From: Paeniglutamicibacter kerguelensis | GTDB taxonomy: Bacteria > Actinomycetota > Actinomycetes > Actinomycetales > Micrococcaceae | Direction of reading: 5' to 3' | Assembly: GCF_017876535.1 (NCBI RefSeq) | Contig: NZ_JAGIOF010000001.1 | Location: 2,666,001-2,730,000 of the forward strand | Length of the DNA: 64,000 bases | Part shown: positions 53,888-62,637 of the stretch, one piece after another | Layout of the letters: every line of letters starts with the position of its first letter | Numbering within the stretch: position 1 is the first letter of the stretch | The notes under the pieces: generated by a model | Database searches by the model: none | The model's input: only the letters and a program-made list of their open reading frames with translations | Told to the model about the DNA's origin: nothing | Position numbers and translations under genes: made by a program

Positions 53888-55957
53888 CTAGCGTCGCCCC
53901 GGCTTACCCGTGGCGTAGACCTGGACCACCGAGGGCCGGGGCCCGTAGACCTCGCCGCGCTTGGACTTGCCGGGTGTCGCCACATAGTCGGGGAAGAACG
54001 AGATCGGCTTGTCGTAGCTGCCACCCTCCCCCGGGTGCTGGACCGAAACGAACACCGACCCGTCCTTGTCGTGGATCACCGGGCCACAGGTTTCGGCTCC
54101 TGCGGGAACCGCAAGGAATTGTTCAACCTTGCCGCGTTCATTGCCTGTCAGAGTGACCTTGTGCAGGGCATCGCAGTAGCCGATGGTTCCTGGTTGCCCG
54201 TCGGTGGAGATCCACAGGTTTCCCTTCGAATCGAATGCCAGGTTGTCGGGGCAGGCGATCGGCGAGACCTTGTCCTTCGGATACCCAGCGAAGTAGGTGC
54301 TCGCATCCTTGGAAGGATCCCCGGCAACGAGCAGGATGTTCCAGGAGAACTCGATGGCTGCGGCATCGTTCTTGCGTTCGGTCAGCTCAATGACGTGCCC
54401 GTCGCGGTTCCCGGTGCGCGGGTTCGCCTCGTCGACCGCTGCCTTGCCGGCCGTGCCGCGCTGGGTGTTGTTGGTCAGCGCTATGTACAGCTTGCCCGAG
54501 ACGGGGCTCGGCTCCACGTCTTCGGGCCTGTCCATCTTGGTGGCTCCGACCTTGTCCGCCGCGAGACGGGTGTAAACCAGGACTTCCTCGACGCTCATCC
54601 CCGGCACCCGGGACCGGCCGTCCAGCACCAGCGGCAGCCAGGTTCCCGTTCCGTCGAACTCGCCATCGGACGGAACCGCGCCGGCACCGTCGATCTGGCC
54701 GGCCGGGGAATCCCCGCTGAATCGTGCTACATAGAGGTCTCCGTCGGAGAGCAACCGCAGGTTGTGTTTGCGGTCCCCGCGCCGGTACTTCTCCTTGGAG
54801 ATGAACTTGTACACGTAGTCGAAGCGTTCGTCGTCGCCGGAGTAGGCAACTGCCCTTCCGTCCGCTGCAATGCGGATGTTTGCGCCCTCGTGCTTGAACC
54901 GCCCGAGCGCCGTGTGCTTGACCGGGGTCGAGTCGGGGTTTTGCGGGTCGATTTCGACGATCCAGCCGAAGCGGTTGGACTCGTTTTCGAACCCCTTGTT
55001 GTGTGCCGAGAATCGCTGGTCGATGTCCTCCCAACCGCGTTCCGTGGCGGCATCCGCGATTCCGTAGCGTTTGTCCGTGGCCGAGCCCGTGCCGCGGAAG
55101 TACTGGTTGAAGTTTTCCTCACCGGATATCACGGTTCCCCACGGAGTTGTCCCGCCGGAGCAGTTGTTCAATGTTCCGAGGATTTTCCGTCCCGAGGGGT
55201 CGGCCGCGGTCTTGAGCAGTGCCGAGCCCGCTGCGGGACCGTCTACGGCGAAGGCGGTGGAAGCGGTGATGCGGCGGTTTCTTTCGCCGCCGCGGACGTA
55301 CTCCCAGCGTGCACTTGCCCTCCCGCGCTTGATCTCGACGACGGAGAACCCGTGTGCGGCCATGGCGATGCGCGCGGCTTCGGCCTTGTTGGCGGCGAAC
55401 CATTCCGGGTCGAACATGAGGTCTTCATTTGTGTATTCATGGTTTGCAACAAGCACACCGCTGCGACCTGAGTACTTGTCCACGATCAAGTTGAGGTAGT
55501 CGTTGTTGTACCCGAATTGGCCGGCTTGGGCTTTGGCGCTTTGCTTGGTGATGTCGAAGATCGGCGAATTCTTGAACAGCGGATCGCCCCACCGGATCAC
55601 TGGGCTCCAGTCGTATCCTTCCGGCACGGTGAGGACATCGCTGCTGCGCGGGACCGGGGCAATCGCCTTGAACTGCAATTTGCCGCCGTTTCCGGGAGCC
55701 GCGGCCAATTGGGCGTTCGCCGACGGGGCCCGCAGCATCTCTCCTCCGATGACCAACGCGGCCGAAGCCACGGCGCCGAGGCCCAGCACGGAACGGCGGC
55801 TCAATGCGGCATCCGCAATGTCTCGGAAGTACTCGTTGTCGCTGGTGTTGCAGACGTCCTTGGCGCACGCATTGCCGCACTTGAACTGGCAGGTCGCCGC
55901 GTTTCGGTTGCCCCGGGTGTGGCCAATCATGGGCAGGAGGGTTCGGTTCTGGATCAT
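53888..55957 (-). CDS. phoX: PhoX-type alkaline phosphatase (DUF839), Tat-exported
   Basis: A 689-residue protein with a Tat signal SRRSVLGLG about 50 residues in, after a Cys-rich N-terminus (TCQFKCGNACAKDVC) that matches the family lead sequence. The beta-propeller body includes NHEYTNEDLMF and NCSGGTTPWGTVISGEEN, both PhoX signatures for the calcium/iron site. It cleaves phosphate monoesters outside the cell. The start at ATG 55957 has GGGGA just upstream; earlier ATGs are less likely. Confidence 0.9.
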   Translation of the reverse strand: MIQNRTLLPMIGHTRGNRNAATCQFKCGNACAKDVCNTSDNEYFRDIADAALSRRSVLGLGAVASAALVIGGEMLRAPSANAQLAAAPGNGGKLQFKAIAPVPRSSDVLTVPEGYDWSPVIRWGDPLFKNSPIFDITKQSAKAQAGQFGYNNDYLNLIVDKYSGRSGVLVANHEYTNEDLMFDPEWFAANKAEAARIAMAAHGFSVVEIKRGRASARWEYVRGGERNRRITASTAFAVDGPAAGSALLKTAADPSGRKILGTLNNCSGGTTPWGTVISGEENFNQYFRGTGSATDKRYGIADAATERGWEDIDQRFSAHNKGFENESNRFGWIVEIDPQNPDSTPVKHTALGRFKHEGANIRIAADGRAVAYSGDDERFDYVYKFISKEKYRRGDRKHNLRLLSDGDLYVARFSGDSPAGQIDGAGAVPSDGEFDGTGTWLPLVLDGRSRVPGMSVEEVLVYTRLAADKVGATKMDRPEDVEPSPVSGKLYIALTNNTQRGTAGKAAVDEANPRTGNRDGHVIELTERKNDAAAIEFSWNILLVAGDPSKDASTYFAGYPKDKVSPIACPDNLAFDSKGNLWISTDGQPGTIGYCDALHKVTLTGNERGKVEQFLAVPAGAETCGPVIHDKDGSVFVSVQHPGEGGSYDKPISFFPDYVATPGKSKRGEVYGPRPSVVQVYATGKPGRR

Positions 55958-56168
55958 CGTTGTCCCCATAAATGAAGTTGAGAATGAATTATTCGATTCA
56001 CAACTTTCCATGAGAGGGTGAGCATTGGACACGGTCGTCATTAACGCTGGATAAACGCCGGGTTAAATCATTTCCGGGAATGCCCGCATGGCGGATATTC
56101 AGGGGCCGCCGTACGGATATCGATTGTCATTGGGCCTTGCAACTCCAAGTCTCCGCTCGAAAGGCCCC

Positions 56169-56729
56169 ATGCGCTTCATTGGATCCCTGAGAAATTTGTT
56201 CATGTTGTTGTGGCGCGAAGCAGCAAAGTTCGGCGTGGTCGGCGGTTTGGGCTGGGTCATCGACAATGGCATTTACACCCTGCTGTGGCACGGGCCGATG
56301 TCCGACAGCACCATCAAGGCTCGCGTTGTCTCAACAGCCATTGCCACGATTTTCTCTTGGTTCGCCAACCGCTACTGGACTTTCAGGCACCGGCGTTCGG
56401 ACCGCCCCTGGAAGGAATTCGTTCTCTTCCTTGTCATGAACGGCATCGGCCTGGGAATTGTCGTGGCCTGCCAATTCATTTCCCGGTATGTCTTGGGCTT
56501 CACGTCGTTCAGCGCCGACTTCATTGCTGGCGGGGTCATCGGATTGATCCTCGGAACCATCTTCAGGTTTCTTGCCTACCGGTACTTCGTCTTCAGCCAG
56601 GACCAGCCTTCACTGGCCGGCGTCGGGCTCCCGGAGACCGCCATGGCAGCAGGGGAAGCCGCGCGGCGCGCGTCTAGGCGCCAAATTCCCGAACCGGCTA
56701 CCGGCCCGCCGTCGCAGCTTTGTCGCTGA
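56169..56729 (+). CDS. GtrA-family membrane protein
   Basis: A 186-residue protein with four hydrophobic segments (from about residue 20 to 140), including FGVVGGLGWVIDNGIYTLLW and NRYWTF, the latter a hallmark of GtrA. Family members help move lipid-linked sugars across the membrane. The C-terminal 40 residues are polar. The final 32 bases overlap the 3' end of menC, on the opposite strand, which is unusual but not rare. ATG 56169 is chosen for its fit with the family. Confidence 0.85.
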   Translation: MRFIGSLRNLFMLLWREAAKFGVVGGLGWVIDNGIYTLLWHGPMSDSTIKARVVSTAIATIFSWFANRYWTFRHRRSDRPWKEFVLFLVMNGIGLGIVVACQFISRYVLGFTSFSADFIAGGVIGLILGTIFRFLAYRYFVFSQDQPSLAGVGLPETAMAAGEAARRASRRQIPEPATGPPSQLCR

Positions 56730-57708
56730 GGACCTGGTGGCTTGCACGTAGCCGGGACATCCACCAACGACGGCGTTCGGGGTCCACGGCTTGGGCCCGC
56801 AACAGGTCCGGATCCGCAGCAATGTTGCGCAACCGCAGCGCACCGCCGACGGCGAGGAACCTGGCGGTGGTAACGTCCTCGACAAGCAGGGATCCCGTGG
56901 CCAGACCGCAGGCGTAGGGCAATTCGGGCAGGGCGGCGGCCAGTGCCGCCCCCTGGCGCAGGCCAACGGAGGTGTCCAGCGCGGAAGAGACAACGGCCGG
57001 CAGCCCGGCCTGCGCCACGATTTCGAGCGCACGGCGCACGCCGCCCAGCGGCTGCGCCTTGATGACGATCAGGTCGGCCGCCCCGGCACGGGCAACAGCC
57101 AGCGGGTCTTCTTCCTTCCGCACGGATTCATCGGCTGCGATCAATACCCCGAGTTCCTGTGCCTGCACGTGCTTGCGCAGCCGGGACAAGTCCTCGATGC
57201 TTGCCACCGGCTGTTCCGCATACTGCAAGCCGAAGCCGGCCAGCGCTTCCAGGGCCAGTGTTGCTTCATCGAAGGTCCATCCTGCATTCGCGTCGATGCG
57301 GATGTGCGCGTCGGGGAACAGCCGGCGCACCTCGGCCACCCGCGCGACGTCCTGGGCCAGGTCCTGCCCTTGCTCCGCCACCTTGACCTTGATGGTGTGG
57401 ACGGCGTCGTAGTTGGACAGCACCTGTGCAACTCGTTCGGGGCCGACCGCCGGCAGGGTGGCATTCACCGGGATTTCTTCACGGACCGGTTCCGGGTAAC
57501 CCCACCAGGCGGCCTCGATGGCCGCGGCCAGCCATGACGAGGTCTCCGCGGGGGCGTATTCGAGGAACGGCGAAAATTCGCCCCACCCCGCGGGCCCCTC
57601 GAGGAGCAACGCCTCGCGATGTTCAACCCCGCGGAACTTGACGCGCATCGGCAGGGAGACGACGTGGGCGCGCTCGGTGAGTTCGGCAAGGCCTGGCAGT
57701 TCAAACAT
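56698..57708 (-). CDS. menC: o-Succinylbenzoate synthase
   Basis: A 336-residue enolase-superfamily enzyme. The acid-base Lys pair is in HTIKVKVAE (about residue 110) and VIKAQPLGG (about 226), and the metal ligands are RIDANAGW (D139), EQPV and ADESVR. It dehydrates SHCHC to o-succinylbenzoate for menaquinone. It sits 5 kb from menD, split from it by the ECF and PhoX genes. Its 3' end overlaps the 3' end of gtrA. Confidence 0.93.
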   Translation of the reverse strand: MFELPGLAELTERAHVVSLPMRVKFRGVEHREALLLEGPAGWGEFSPFLEYAPAETSSWLAAAIEAAWWGYPEPVREEIPVNATLPAVGPERVAQVLSNYDAVHTIKVKVAEQGQDLAQDVARVAEVRRLFPDAHIRIDANAGWTFDEATLALEALAGFGLQYAEQPVASIEDLSRLRKHVQAQELGVLIAADESVRKEEDPLAVARAGAADLIVIKAQPLGGVRRALEIVAQAGLPAVVSSALDTSVGLRQGAALAAALPELPYACGLATGSLLVEDVTTARFLAVGGALRLRNIAADPDLLRAQAVDPERRRWWMSRLRASHQVLSDKAATAGR

Positions 57709-57750
57709 GTTTCCAGCCTATCGCCGGTTCCCTCCCGTGAAGTCCGGTGC

Positions 57751-58440
57751 TTACGCTGCGGAGTATGCGCTGTTGAGGGCTTGCTGCCAGGCCTCGGCAT
57801 TGTCTTCCGGCTTGGCGCCGGGCTTGAAGTCGTGCACCGTCAGTCCTACCCGGTGACCGAAGGCGTTGCGCCCAAAGATGCGAATCATCGCGTCGTCGGT
57901 CCGCAGGCCCACGAAATTCTCGTTCCTGAAGTCGACGACAACTTCCTGCCGGCCACGCCCGGGAAGGTCCAGGCTGAGGGTGTCCCCCACTGCCGCGTTG
58001 CCGAGCCCCAAGGCATCGACCCACCGGTCGAGTGCATCCGCGCTTGTTGCCGCATCCGGTCCCTGGACATCACTGAAGGCCACCGGGCGGTCGTTGAAGT
58101 ACCGGAGGTACTGGCCCAGGGTGTGCAGGTAGAACGTGGTGTGCTTGGAAGCGCCATCGTACTGGTTGTCCCAGTCCTCAACGAAGATTCCCGAATGCAC
58201 ATAACGCAGATGGGTTCCGCCCGGCCCGGGGGTCATTTCATGCTCGAGCTGGTTGAACCACCCGTTGGGTCCTTCCATGCGGGACACCAGGTGCGTTGGG
58301 TAGTTCTTTTCGCTCACATAGGATTCCCACTCCCCCGTGGGGAACATCCAGGCGGCGGTGTCCTCCGTGACGGCCTTCCAGATCTGTTCGGGTGCGCCCG
58401 GCAGATCCGACTCTTGGCGGATTTCAAATTCCTTGTTCAT
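57751..58440 (-). CDS. SRPBCC-domain protein (AHSA1-like)
   Basis: A 229-residue protein; the first 140 residues are a START/AHSA1-like fold (IWKAVTEDTAAWMFPTGEWE, then HEMTPGPGGTHLRYVHSG). The second half, after about residue 150, is a further beta-rich part. It overlaps the ArsR-type regulator by 4 bases in ATGA, a common pair in actinobacteria. These proteins bind hydrophobic ligands, but the ligand is unknown. Confidence 0.85.
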   Translation of the reverse strand: MNKEFEIRQESDLPGAPEQIWKAVTEDTAAWMFPTGEWESYVSEKNYPTHLVSRMEGPNGWFNQLEHEMTPGPGGTHLRYVHSGIFVEDWDNQYDGASKHTTFYLHTLGQYLRYFNDRPVAFSDVQGPDAATSADALDRWVDALGLGNAAVGDTLSLDLPGRGRQEVVVDFRNENFVGLRTDDAMIRIFGRNAFGHRVGLTVHDFKPGAKPEDNAEAWQQALNSAYSAA

Positions 58441-59024
58441 GAGGCTTGTTCTTTCAGTGTGGGGTGAAGGGTGACGACCAGCCGATGCATGCGTCCGGTC
58501 GCGGAGGGCTTGTGGTACTTGGATGCCAGGGAACCGATGCTTTCGGCCAACTCGCGGCTGAACTCGGCGCGGTCCCGGGCACTGGAAAACACCAATTCGG
58601 CGTCCACGGCAAAGGTTGCCAGTGGCTTGTTCGCCGTGCGGGCCCCGACGACCAGGCGCCCCACCTCGCGCAGGGTTCGAGCGGCGAGGGCAAGCATCCA
58701 GATCGCGGAAAAGCTGTCCCGCAAGTCGCCGGCGCTCGGGTTCAGGGCTCCCACGGCTTCCGGCGAAATCACGTAGGACGCGGCCGTGGCCTGCATGAGA
58801 CGTTCGGTCATGATGCCCTTCTGGCGTTGCTCGACCTCCTGCACGAGCCCGAGTTCCGCCAGCTGGTTCAGGTGGTAGGTGATCTTCTGGCGTGGGATGT
58901 TCATTCGCTGCGAAAGCATGCTCGCGGACGCCGGCTCGCGCAGCTCCCCCAGGAGGGTGCGTCGCATGGGGTCAAGCGTGGCTGCTGCGGCCCGCGGGTC
59001 TTCCAGCACGGCAAGGTCTAACAT
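58437..59024 (-). CDS. ArsR-type winged-helix regulator
   Basis: A 195-residue regulator with a winged helix at about 15-85 (ASASMLSQRMNIPRQKITYHLNQLAELG). The rest is an all-helical part with no visible metal-binding Cys cluster. It is the upstream partner of the SRPBCC gene. The palindrome TGACAAAT-TT-ATTTGTCA at 59041-59058 lies 17 bases before its ATG, over a TTGACA -35, fitting autorepression. Confidence 0.88.
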   Translation of the reverse strand: MLDLAVLEDPRAAAATLDPMRRTLLGELREPASASMLSQRMNIPRQKITYHLNQLAELGLVQEVEQRQKGIMTERLMQATAASYVISPEAVGALNPSAGDLRDSFSAIWMLALAARTLREVGRLVVGARTANKPLATFAVDAELVFSSARDRAEFSRELAESIGSLASKYHKPSATGRMHRLVVTLHPTLKEQAS

Positions 59025-59040
59025 GACTCAAGAATCCCAC

Positions 59041-59058
59041 TGACAAATTTATTTGTCA
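59041..59058. promoter_or_regulatory. Operator of the ArsR-SRPBCC pair
   Basis: A perfect palindrome TGACAAAT-TT-ATTTGTCA. On the minus strand it overlaps a TTGACA -35 hexamer. Confidence 0.7.
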
Positions 59059-59183
59059 ACAGATTCCTGGCGGGCCGGCGACAGCCGAATTCCACGGCCG
59101 ATCGGCACCCCGGCGGGAACCCTCCCGGAGGTCCGAAGCGCATAAACCGCATCGGAGGTTCCGGATGTGACAGGCTTGTGGCG

Positions 59184-60113
59184 ATGAGTTCAGAAGAATT
59201 GGCCCCAACCGTTCGGCGCGGGACCGCCGGCGTGCTGCCTTGGTATGCCGCCATGGCGTCACTGGCCGTGGCGTTCATTGCGTGCTATGTCTTTTTCGTG
59301 CGAACCCGCCTCGGGCAATGGATCGACGATGCCGCGCTCCTGGGAGGGCAGGCATTCCTCGCTGCCTATGCAACACGGAAACCGGCCCTGGCGTTCCTTG
59401 ACTACATGCCAGCGTTCTCGGCGGTCCTGTCGGGAGCGGTGCTGCTCTGGGCCCTGGTCCGCAGACGGGATTTCGTGCGCCCAGCCATTGCCGGCTTGAG
59501 CATCCTGGGAGCATCGGGGACCACGCAACTGCTCAAACACGTGGTTCTCGAGCGGCCCGACCTGAACATTTCCGGCGCCACCGTCAACTCCTTCCCCTCC
59601 GGGCATACGACCTTTGCCGCGGCAGCCATGATGTCGATCTTCCTGGTGAGCCCCGCGGCACGCCGCCCCATGGTGGCCCTCGGCGGCTGGGCCTACGCCG
59701 CAGTCGCCGGCGCCTCGACCTTGGTGCTCGGCTGGCACCGTCCCAGCGACGTTGTGGCCGCGTACCTGGTGGCCGCTTTCTGGACGATGCTTGCGGGTCT
59801 CGTGCTGCGCCACCTGCACGGACCCACGGAACCGGCCGGCAGCGCGGGCCTGCCTCGTTCCGGGAGCTCGGAAAGGATCCTGGCCTGGTGCGCGTCGGCC
59901 GGGACCATCGCTTTGAGCGCAGGACTGGTCCTGGCGTTGCTGTTGCCGCACCCCAGGATCGGCGACGTATCGGATCCCGTCTTGCTGGTCTTCCTCGGCG
60001 CCGGCCTGGCCCTGATCCTGGGCTCGGCGTTCCTCATCGGCCACGTGGTGCTTCGGCTATTCAGCCGCTACGGGGCCCCGATCCGCTTCAATCCCGACCT
60101 CGGAATGAAGTAG
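59184..60113 (+). CDS. PAP2-family membrane phosphatase
   Basis: A 309-residue membrane protein with about six to eight hydrophobic segments. The three phosphatase motifs are KHVVLERP (K and RP), SFPSGHTTF, and GWHRPSDV (H and D). It is probably a phosphatidate or undecaprenyl-pyrophosphate phosphatase. The start at ATG 59184 is preferred to GTG 59178. The end overlaps the MFS gene on the other strand by 46 bases. Confidence 0.88.
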   Translation: MSSEELAPTVRRGTAGVLPWYAAMASLAVAFIACYVFFVRTRLGQWIDDAALLGGQAFLAAYATRKPALAFLDYMPAFSAVLSGAVLLWALVRRRDFVRPAIAGLSILGASGTTQLLKHVVLERPDLNISGATVNSFPSGHTTFAAAAMMSIFLVSPAARRPMVALGGWAYAAVAGASTLVLGWHRPSDVVAAYLVAAFWTMLAGLVLRHLHGPTEPAGSAGLPRSGSSERILAWCASAGTIALSAGLVLALLLPHPRIGDVSDPVLLVFLGAGLALILGSAFLIGHVVLRLFSRYGAPIRFNPDLGMK

Positions 60114-61273
60114 CCGAAAAGCACCGCCCCGAGCACAGACACCGCCGCGATGCTCCAGATTCCGATGCCCAGCGTGGCGACGGCCAGCATGCCGGAAAGC
60201 AGGATCGGCCCGCCCATCGCCCCGGCGTCCGCCATCAGGCGCCACACTCCCAGGAACCTCGCCCTGTCGTGCACCGGGGAATAGTCGACGCCCAGTGTCA
60301 ACACGATGCCCGAGCCGATTCCATTCCCGAAGCCCAGCAGCATGGCAACGGCCGTGAACATTCCAATGCCGGTCGTCAGCGGCAGCAGGGACATGGCAAT
60401 CGCCATGATGACCAGGCACGGCACCGCTATCCAGACCCTGCCCTTGAGGTCCATGACCTTGCCCGCCGGATAGAAAATCAGCATGTCGAGCGCGCCGGAA
60501 AGTCCGTACACCAGGGCGATGGTGCCCGCGTCCAGGCCCAGGCTTTCACCCCACAGGGGCAACACGATCTGGCGGGACGAACGCACAGCTGCAATGCACA
60601 CCACGCCCAGCCCCACCCCGCAGAGCACCCTCCGGTTTTTCCTGGCCATGCCCCACATGGATATGGTGGGGGCCTCGGGCCTGGCGCTCCCCCGCTCTCC
60701 GCTGCGCGAGGGAAGCTCTGGTATGGCAAAACAGACGACCAGGGCAAGCAGCATTGCCGCCACACCCACCCAATAGGCCCCGGTGATGCCCCACCATCCC
60801 ATGGCGACCGTCGCCATGAACGGCCCGGCGAACACGCCCATGCGCATCACGCCCCCGAGCGTGGACATGGCCCGTGCCCGGTAGGCAACGGGCACGGCCT
60901 CGGCAAGGTAGCTCTGTCTGGCAAGGTTGAAAACCGCGCCCGCCATGCCCAGCATGGTGACGCCGACGGCGAAGAGCGGCAGCTCCGAATGGAACAGCCC
61001 AAGCGCCAGTCCCGCGGCTGCCCAGCCGGCGGCAGCCACCATGGCGGTCCGCTCGCCGACCTTGTTGGTCAGCAGCGCGGCCGGGACATTGGAAACCAGC
61101 GACCCGACGCCGACGAGCGTGACGATGAGTGCGGCCGTTGCGATGCTCGCCCCGCGGTCCCTGGCCGAAATCGCAATGACCGGAGTGACGGCCCCAAGGC
61201 CAATGGAGTACAAAAGCGATGGCGAATACACTTTCAGCGCCATGCTCCGCATACTGAAAGTTTGATCGTCCAT
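60068..61273 (-). CDS. Major facilitator transporter
   Basis: A 401-residue MFS protein with about twelve hydrophobic segments; the loop between TM2 and TM3 is LLTNKVGERTAMVAAAGW. Substrate is not clear from sequence. The start at ATG 61273 lacks a strong ribosome site; MRSMALK (about 24 bases in) is an alternative. It is near the MBL hydrolase gene on the same strand, with 20 bases between. Confidence 0.8.
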   Translation of the reverse strand: MDDQTFSMRSMALKVYSPSLLYSIGLGAVTPVIAISARDRGASIATAALIVTLVGVGSLVSNVPAALLTNKVGERTAMVAAAGWAAAGLALGLFHSELPLFAVGVTMLGMAGAVFNLARQSYLAEAVPVAYRARAMSTLGGVMRMGVFAGPFMATVAMGWWGITGAYWVGVAAMLLALVVCFAIPELPSRSGERGSARPEAPTISMWGMARKNRRVLCGVGLGVVCIAAVRSSRQIVLPLWGESLGLDAGTIALVYGLSGALDMLIFYPAGKVMDLKGRVWIAVPCLVIMAIAMSLLPLTTGIGMFTAVAMLLGFGNGIGSGIVLTLGVDYSPVHDRARFLGVWRLMADAGAMGGPILLSGMLAVATLGIGIWSIAAVSVLGAVLFGYFIPRSGLKRIGAP

Positions 61274-61293
61274 TGCCTCATCCTACGCACGGA

Positions 61294-62184
61294 CTACGGG
61301 CTCGTGGCGACCAGCCGTTCATATATGAAGCGGGACTCCACCGGCCCGTAGGGAAGGGCCGACAACTCCTCGTCCGTCGGCTCGCACCCCTCGGCCCGTC
61401 CGGTCGCAATGCGCCGGCACAGCAAAATGGCTTCGCGCAGTTCTCTTGCCTGCCGCTGCACAAAGTCCCGGTCCACCGGGCCGCCGTGGCCGGGAACAAA
61501 CACCGTGTCGCTGCCTTCATGCACCGCAAGGTCCTCCAACAGCCGTAGCCACTGGCTCGGGCGCGAATCCCCGAAATTCGGGGGGCCGCCCTGCTCGATC
61601 ACGTCGCCCGCAAAAAGCACGCGGCCCGCACGCACGGTCAGGTCTCCGGGGCTGTGCGCGGAACCGACCTGTTGCAGGGTGATGAACCTGTTCCCGAGAT
61701 TCAGTTCGTGCGGTTCGCTGCCCAGGGCATGGGTCGGCACGTGGATGCGTGTGTGTTCGCCGACCCCCGCACCCATTTCCGGTTCCAGCATCCGCACCAG
61801 GGCCCGTTGTTCCGCCGCGGTTTCCTCCATGTGGCCGATGGCCAGGTTCCCCGCGTAGAAGTCGCCGACCCCTTGGGCGCGGAAATAGTCGTTGCCAAGA
61901 AAATGGTCGCCGTGGGCATGCGTGTTGACGACGACGAGATCCAGGCCGGTGATTCGGCGAACCGCACGGTGGATCGCTCGGGCTTCGCGGGGACCCGCGC
62001 CGGTATCGATCAGGGCCGCCAGCCGGCTGCCCACGATGAGCCCGCTGTTCATGGCGAACCCGGGGCTGGTCAACCGCCAGCAGGCGTCGGGCAACGCCTC
62101 CCATGCCAAGGGCGCGGCTTCCGCGTCCCCGGCGGGGTCGCCGTTTGAAGAGCGTTCCGGCATCGGCTCGGGAACACCAGGCAT
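61294..62184 (-). CDS. MBL-fold metallo-hydrolase
   Basis: A 296-residue metallo-beta-lactamase-fold protein. The zinc motif HAHGDH (89-94) is complete, with GSAHSPGDL and LFAGDVIEQGG giving the other ligands (His and Asp), and FVPGHGGPV. The N-terminal 25 residues are polar and probably not folded. It is a general hydrolase of unknown substrate. It lies upstream of the MFS gene and may be in one operon with it. Confidence 0.88.
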   Translation of the reverse strand: MPGVPEPMPERSSNGDPAGDAEAAPLAWEALPDACWRLTSPGFAMNSGLIVGSRLAALIDTGAGPREARAIHRAVRRITGLDLVVVNTHAHGDHFLGNDYFRAQGVGDFYAGNLAIGHMEETAAEQRALVRMLEPEMGAGVGEHTRIHVPTHALGSEPHELNLGNRFITLQQVGSAHSPGDLTVRAGRVLFAGDVIEQGGPPNFGDSRPSQWLRLLEDLAVHEGSDTVFVPGHGGPVDRDFVQRQARELREAILLCRRIATGRAEGCEPTDEELSALPYGPVESRFIYERLVATSP

Positions 62185-62228
62185 TCAACGCCTCCTCAAG
62201 CGGGTACCGGGGTACGTCAGGCGGGCGA

Positions 62229-62438
62229 TCAGGTGACCGTGACCTTCACATGGCCAAAGGGAACAGTCTCGTCAACGTAGGCCTGCTCGGAGTGGCCGCC
62301 CAGACCTCGCACATGGACTCCGTGCGTTCCCTCGGCCACCGATTCCCTCATCACCGGCAGCACCATCGCCGCGTGGTGTTCCTCGAGGCTTAGAAGGTAC
62401 TCGACATAGCTTGCTGGCAAATCATTCATCTCGATCAT
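62229..62438 (-). CDS. Small hypothetical protein, 69 residues
   Basis: A 69-residue protein starting MIEMNDLPASYVEYLLSLEE and ending in a beta-rich tail. GAGG precedes ATG 62438; ATG 62429 is possible. The segment VLPVMRESVAEGTHGVHVRG has good coding bias. I do not recognise a family, but the length and conservation of character suggest a real gene. It lies 44 bases upstream of the MBL gene. Confidence 0.6.
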   Translation of the reverse strand: MIEMNDLPASYVEYLLSLEEHHAAMVLPVMRESVAEGTHGVHVRGLGGHSEQAYVDETVPFGHVKVTVT

Positions 62439-62573
62439 GACCTCAGGATAAAGCCGCGAGCAACAACGGCATAGATGCCGACCCCTTGCATTTGCGCAGG
62501 TGGCCCCCGTTCGGCGCCTCGGGCCCCGATGTTTCCCGGGGTTAGGTCGCCGGAGAGGGTTTGGCGGCAAACA

Positions 62574-62626
62574 AAATCGGGCGTGCGCCCAATCCCCCTC
62601 AAACGGATTGGGCGCACGCCCGATTT
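62574..62626 (-). terminator. Terminator of the E2 gene, 22-bp stem
   Basis: A perfect 22-bp stem (AAATCGGGCGTGCGCCCAAT at its start) with a 9-base loop; the minus strand then reads TTTTG. It lies 12 bases after the E2 stop. Confidence 0.9.
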
Positions 62627-62637
62627 CTGCGTAACCC

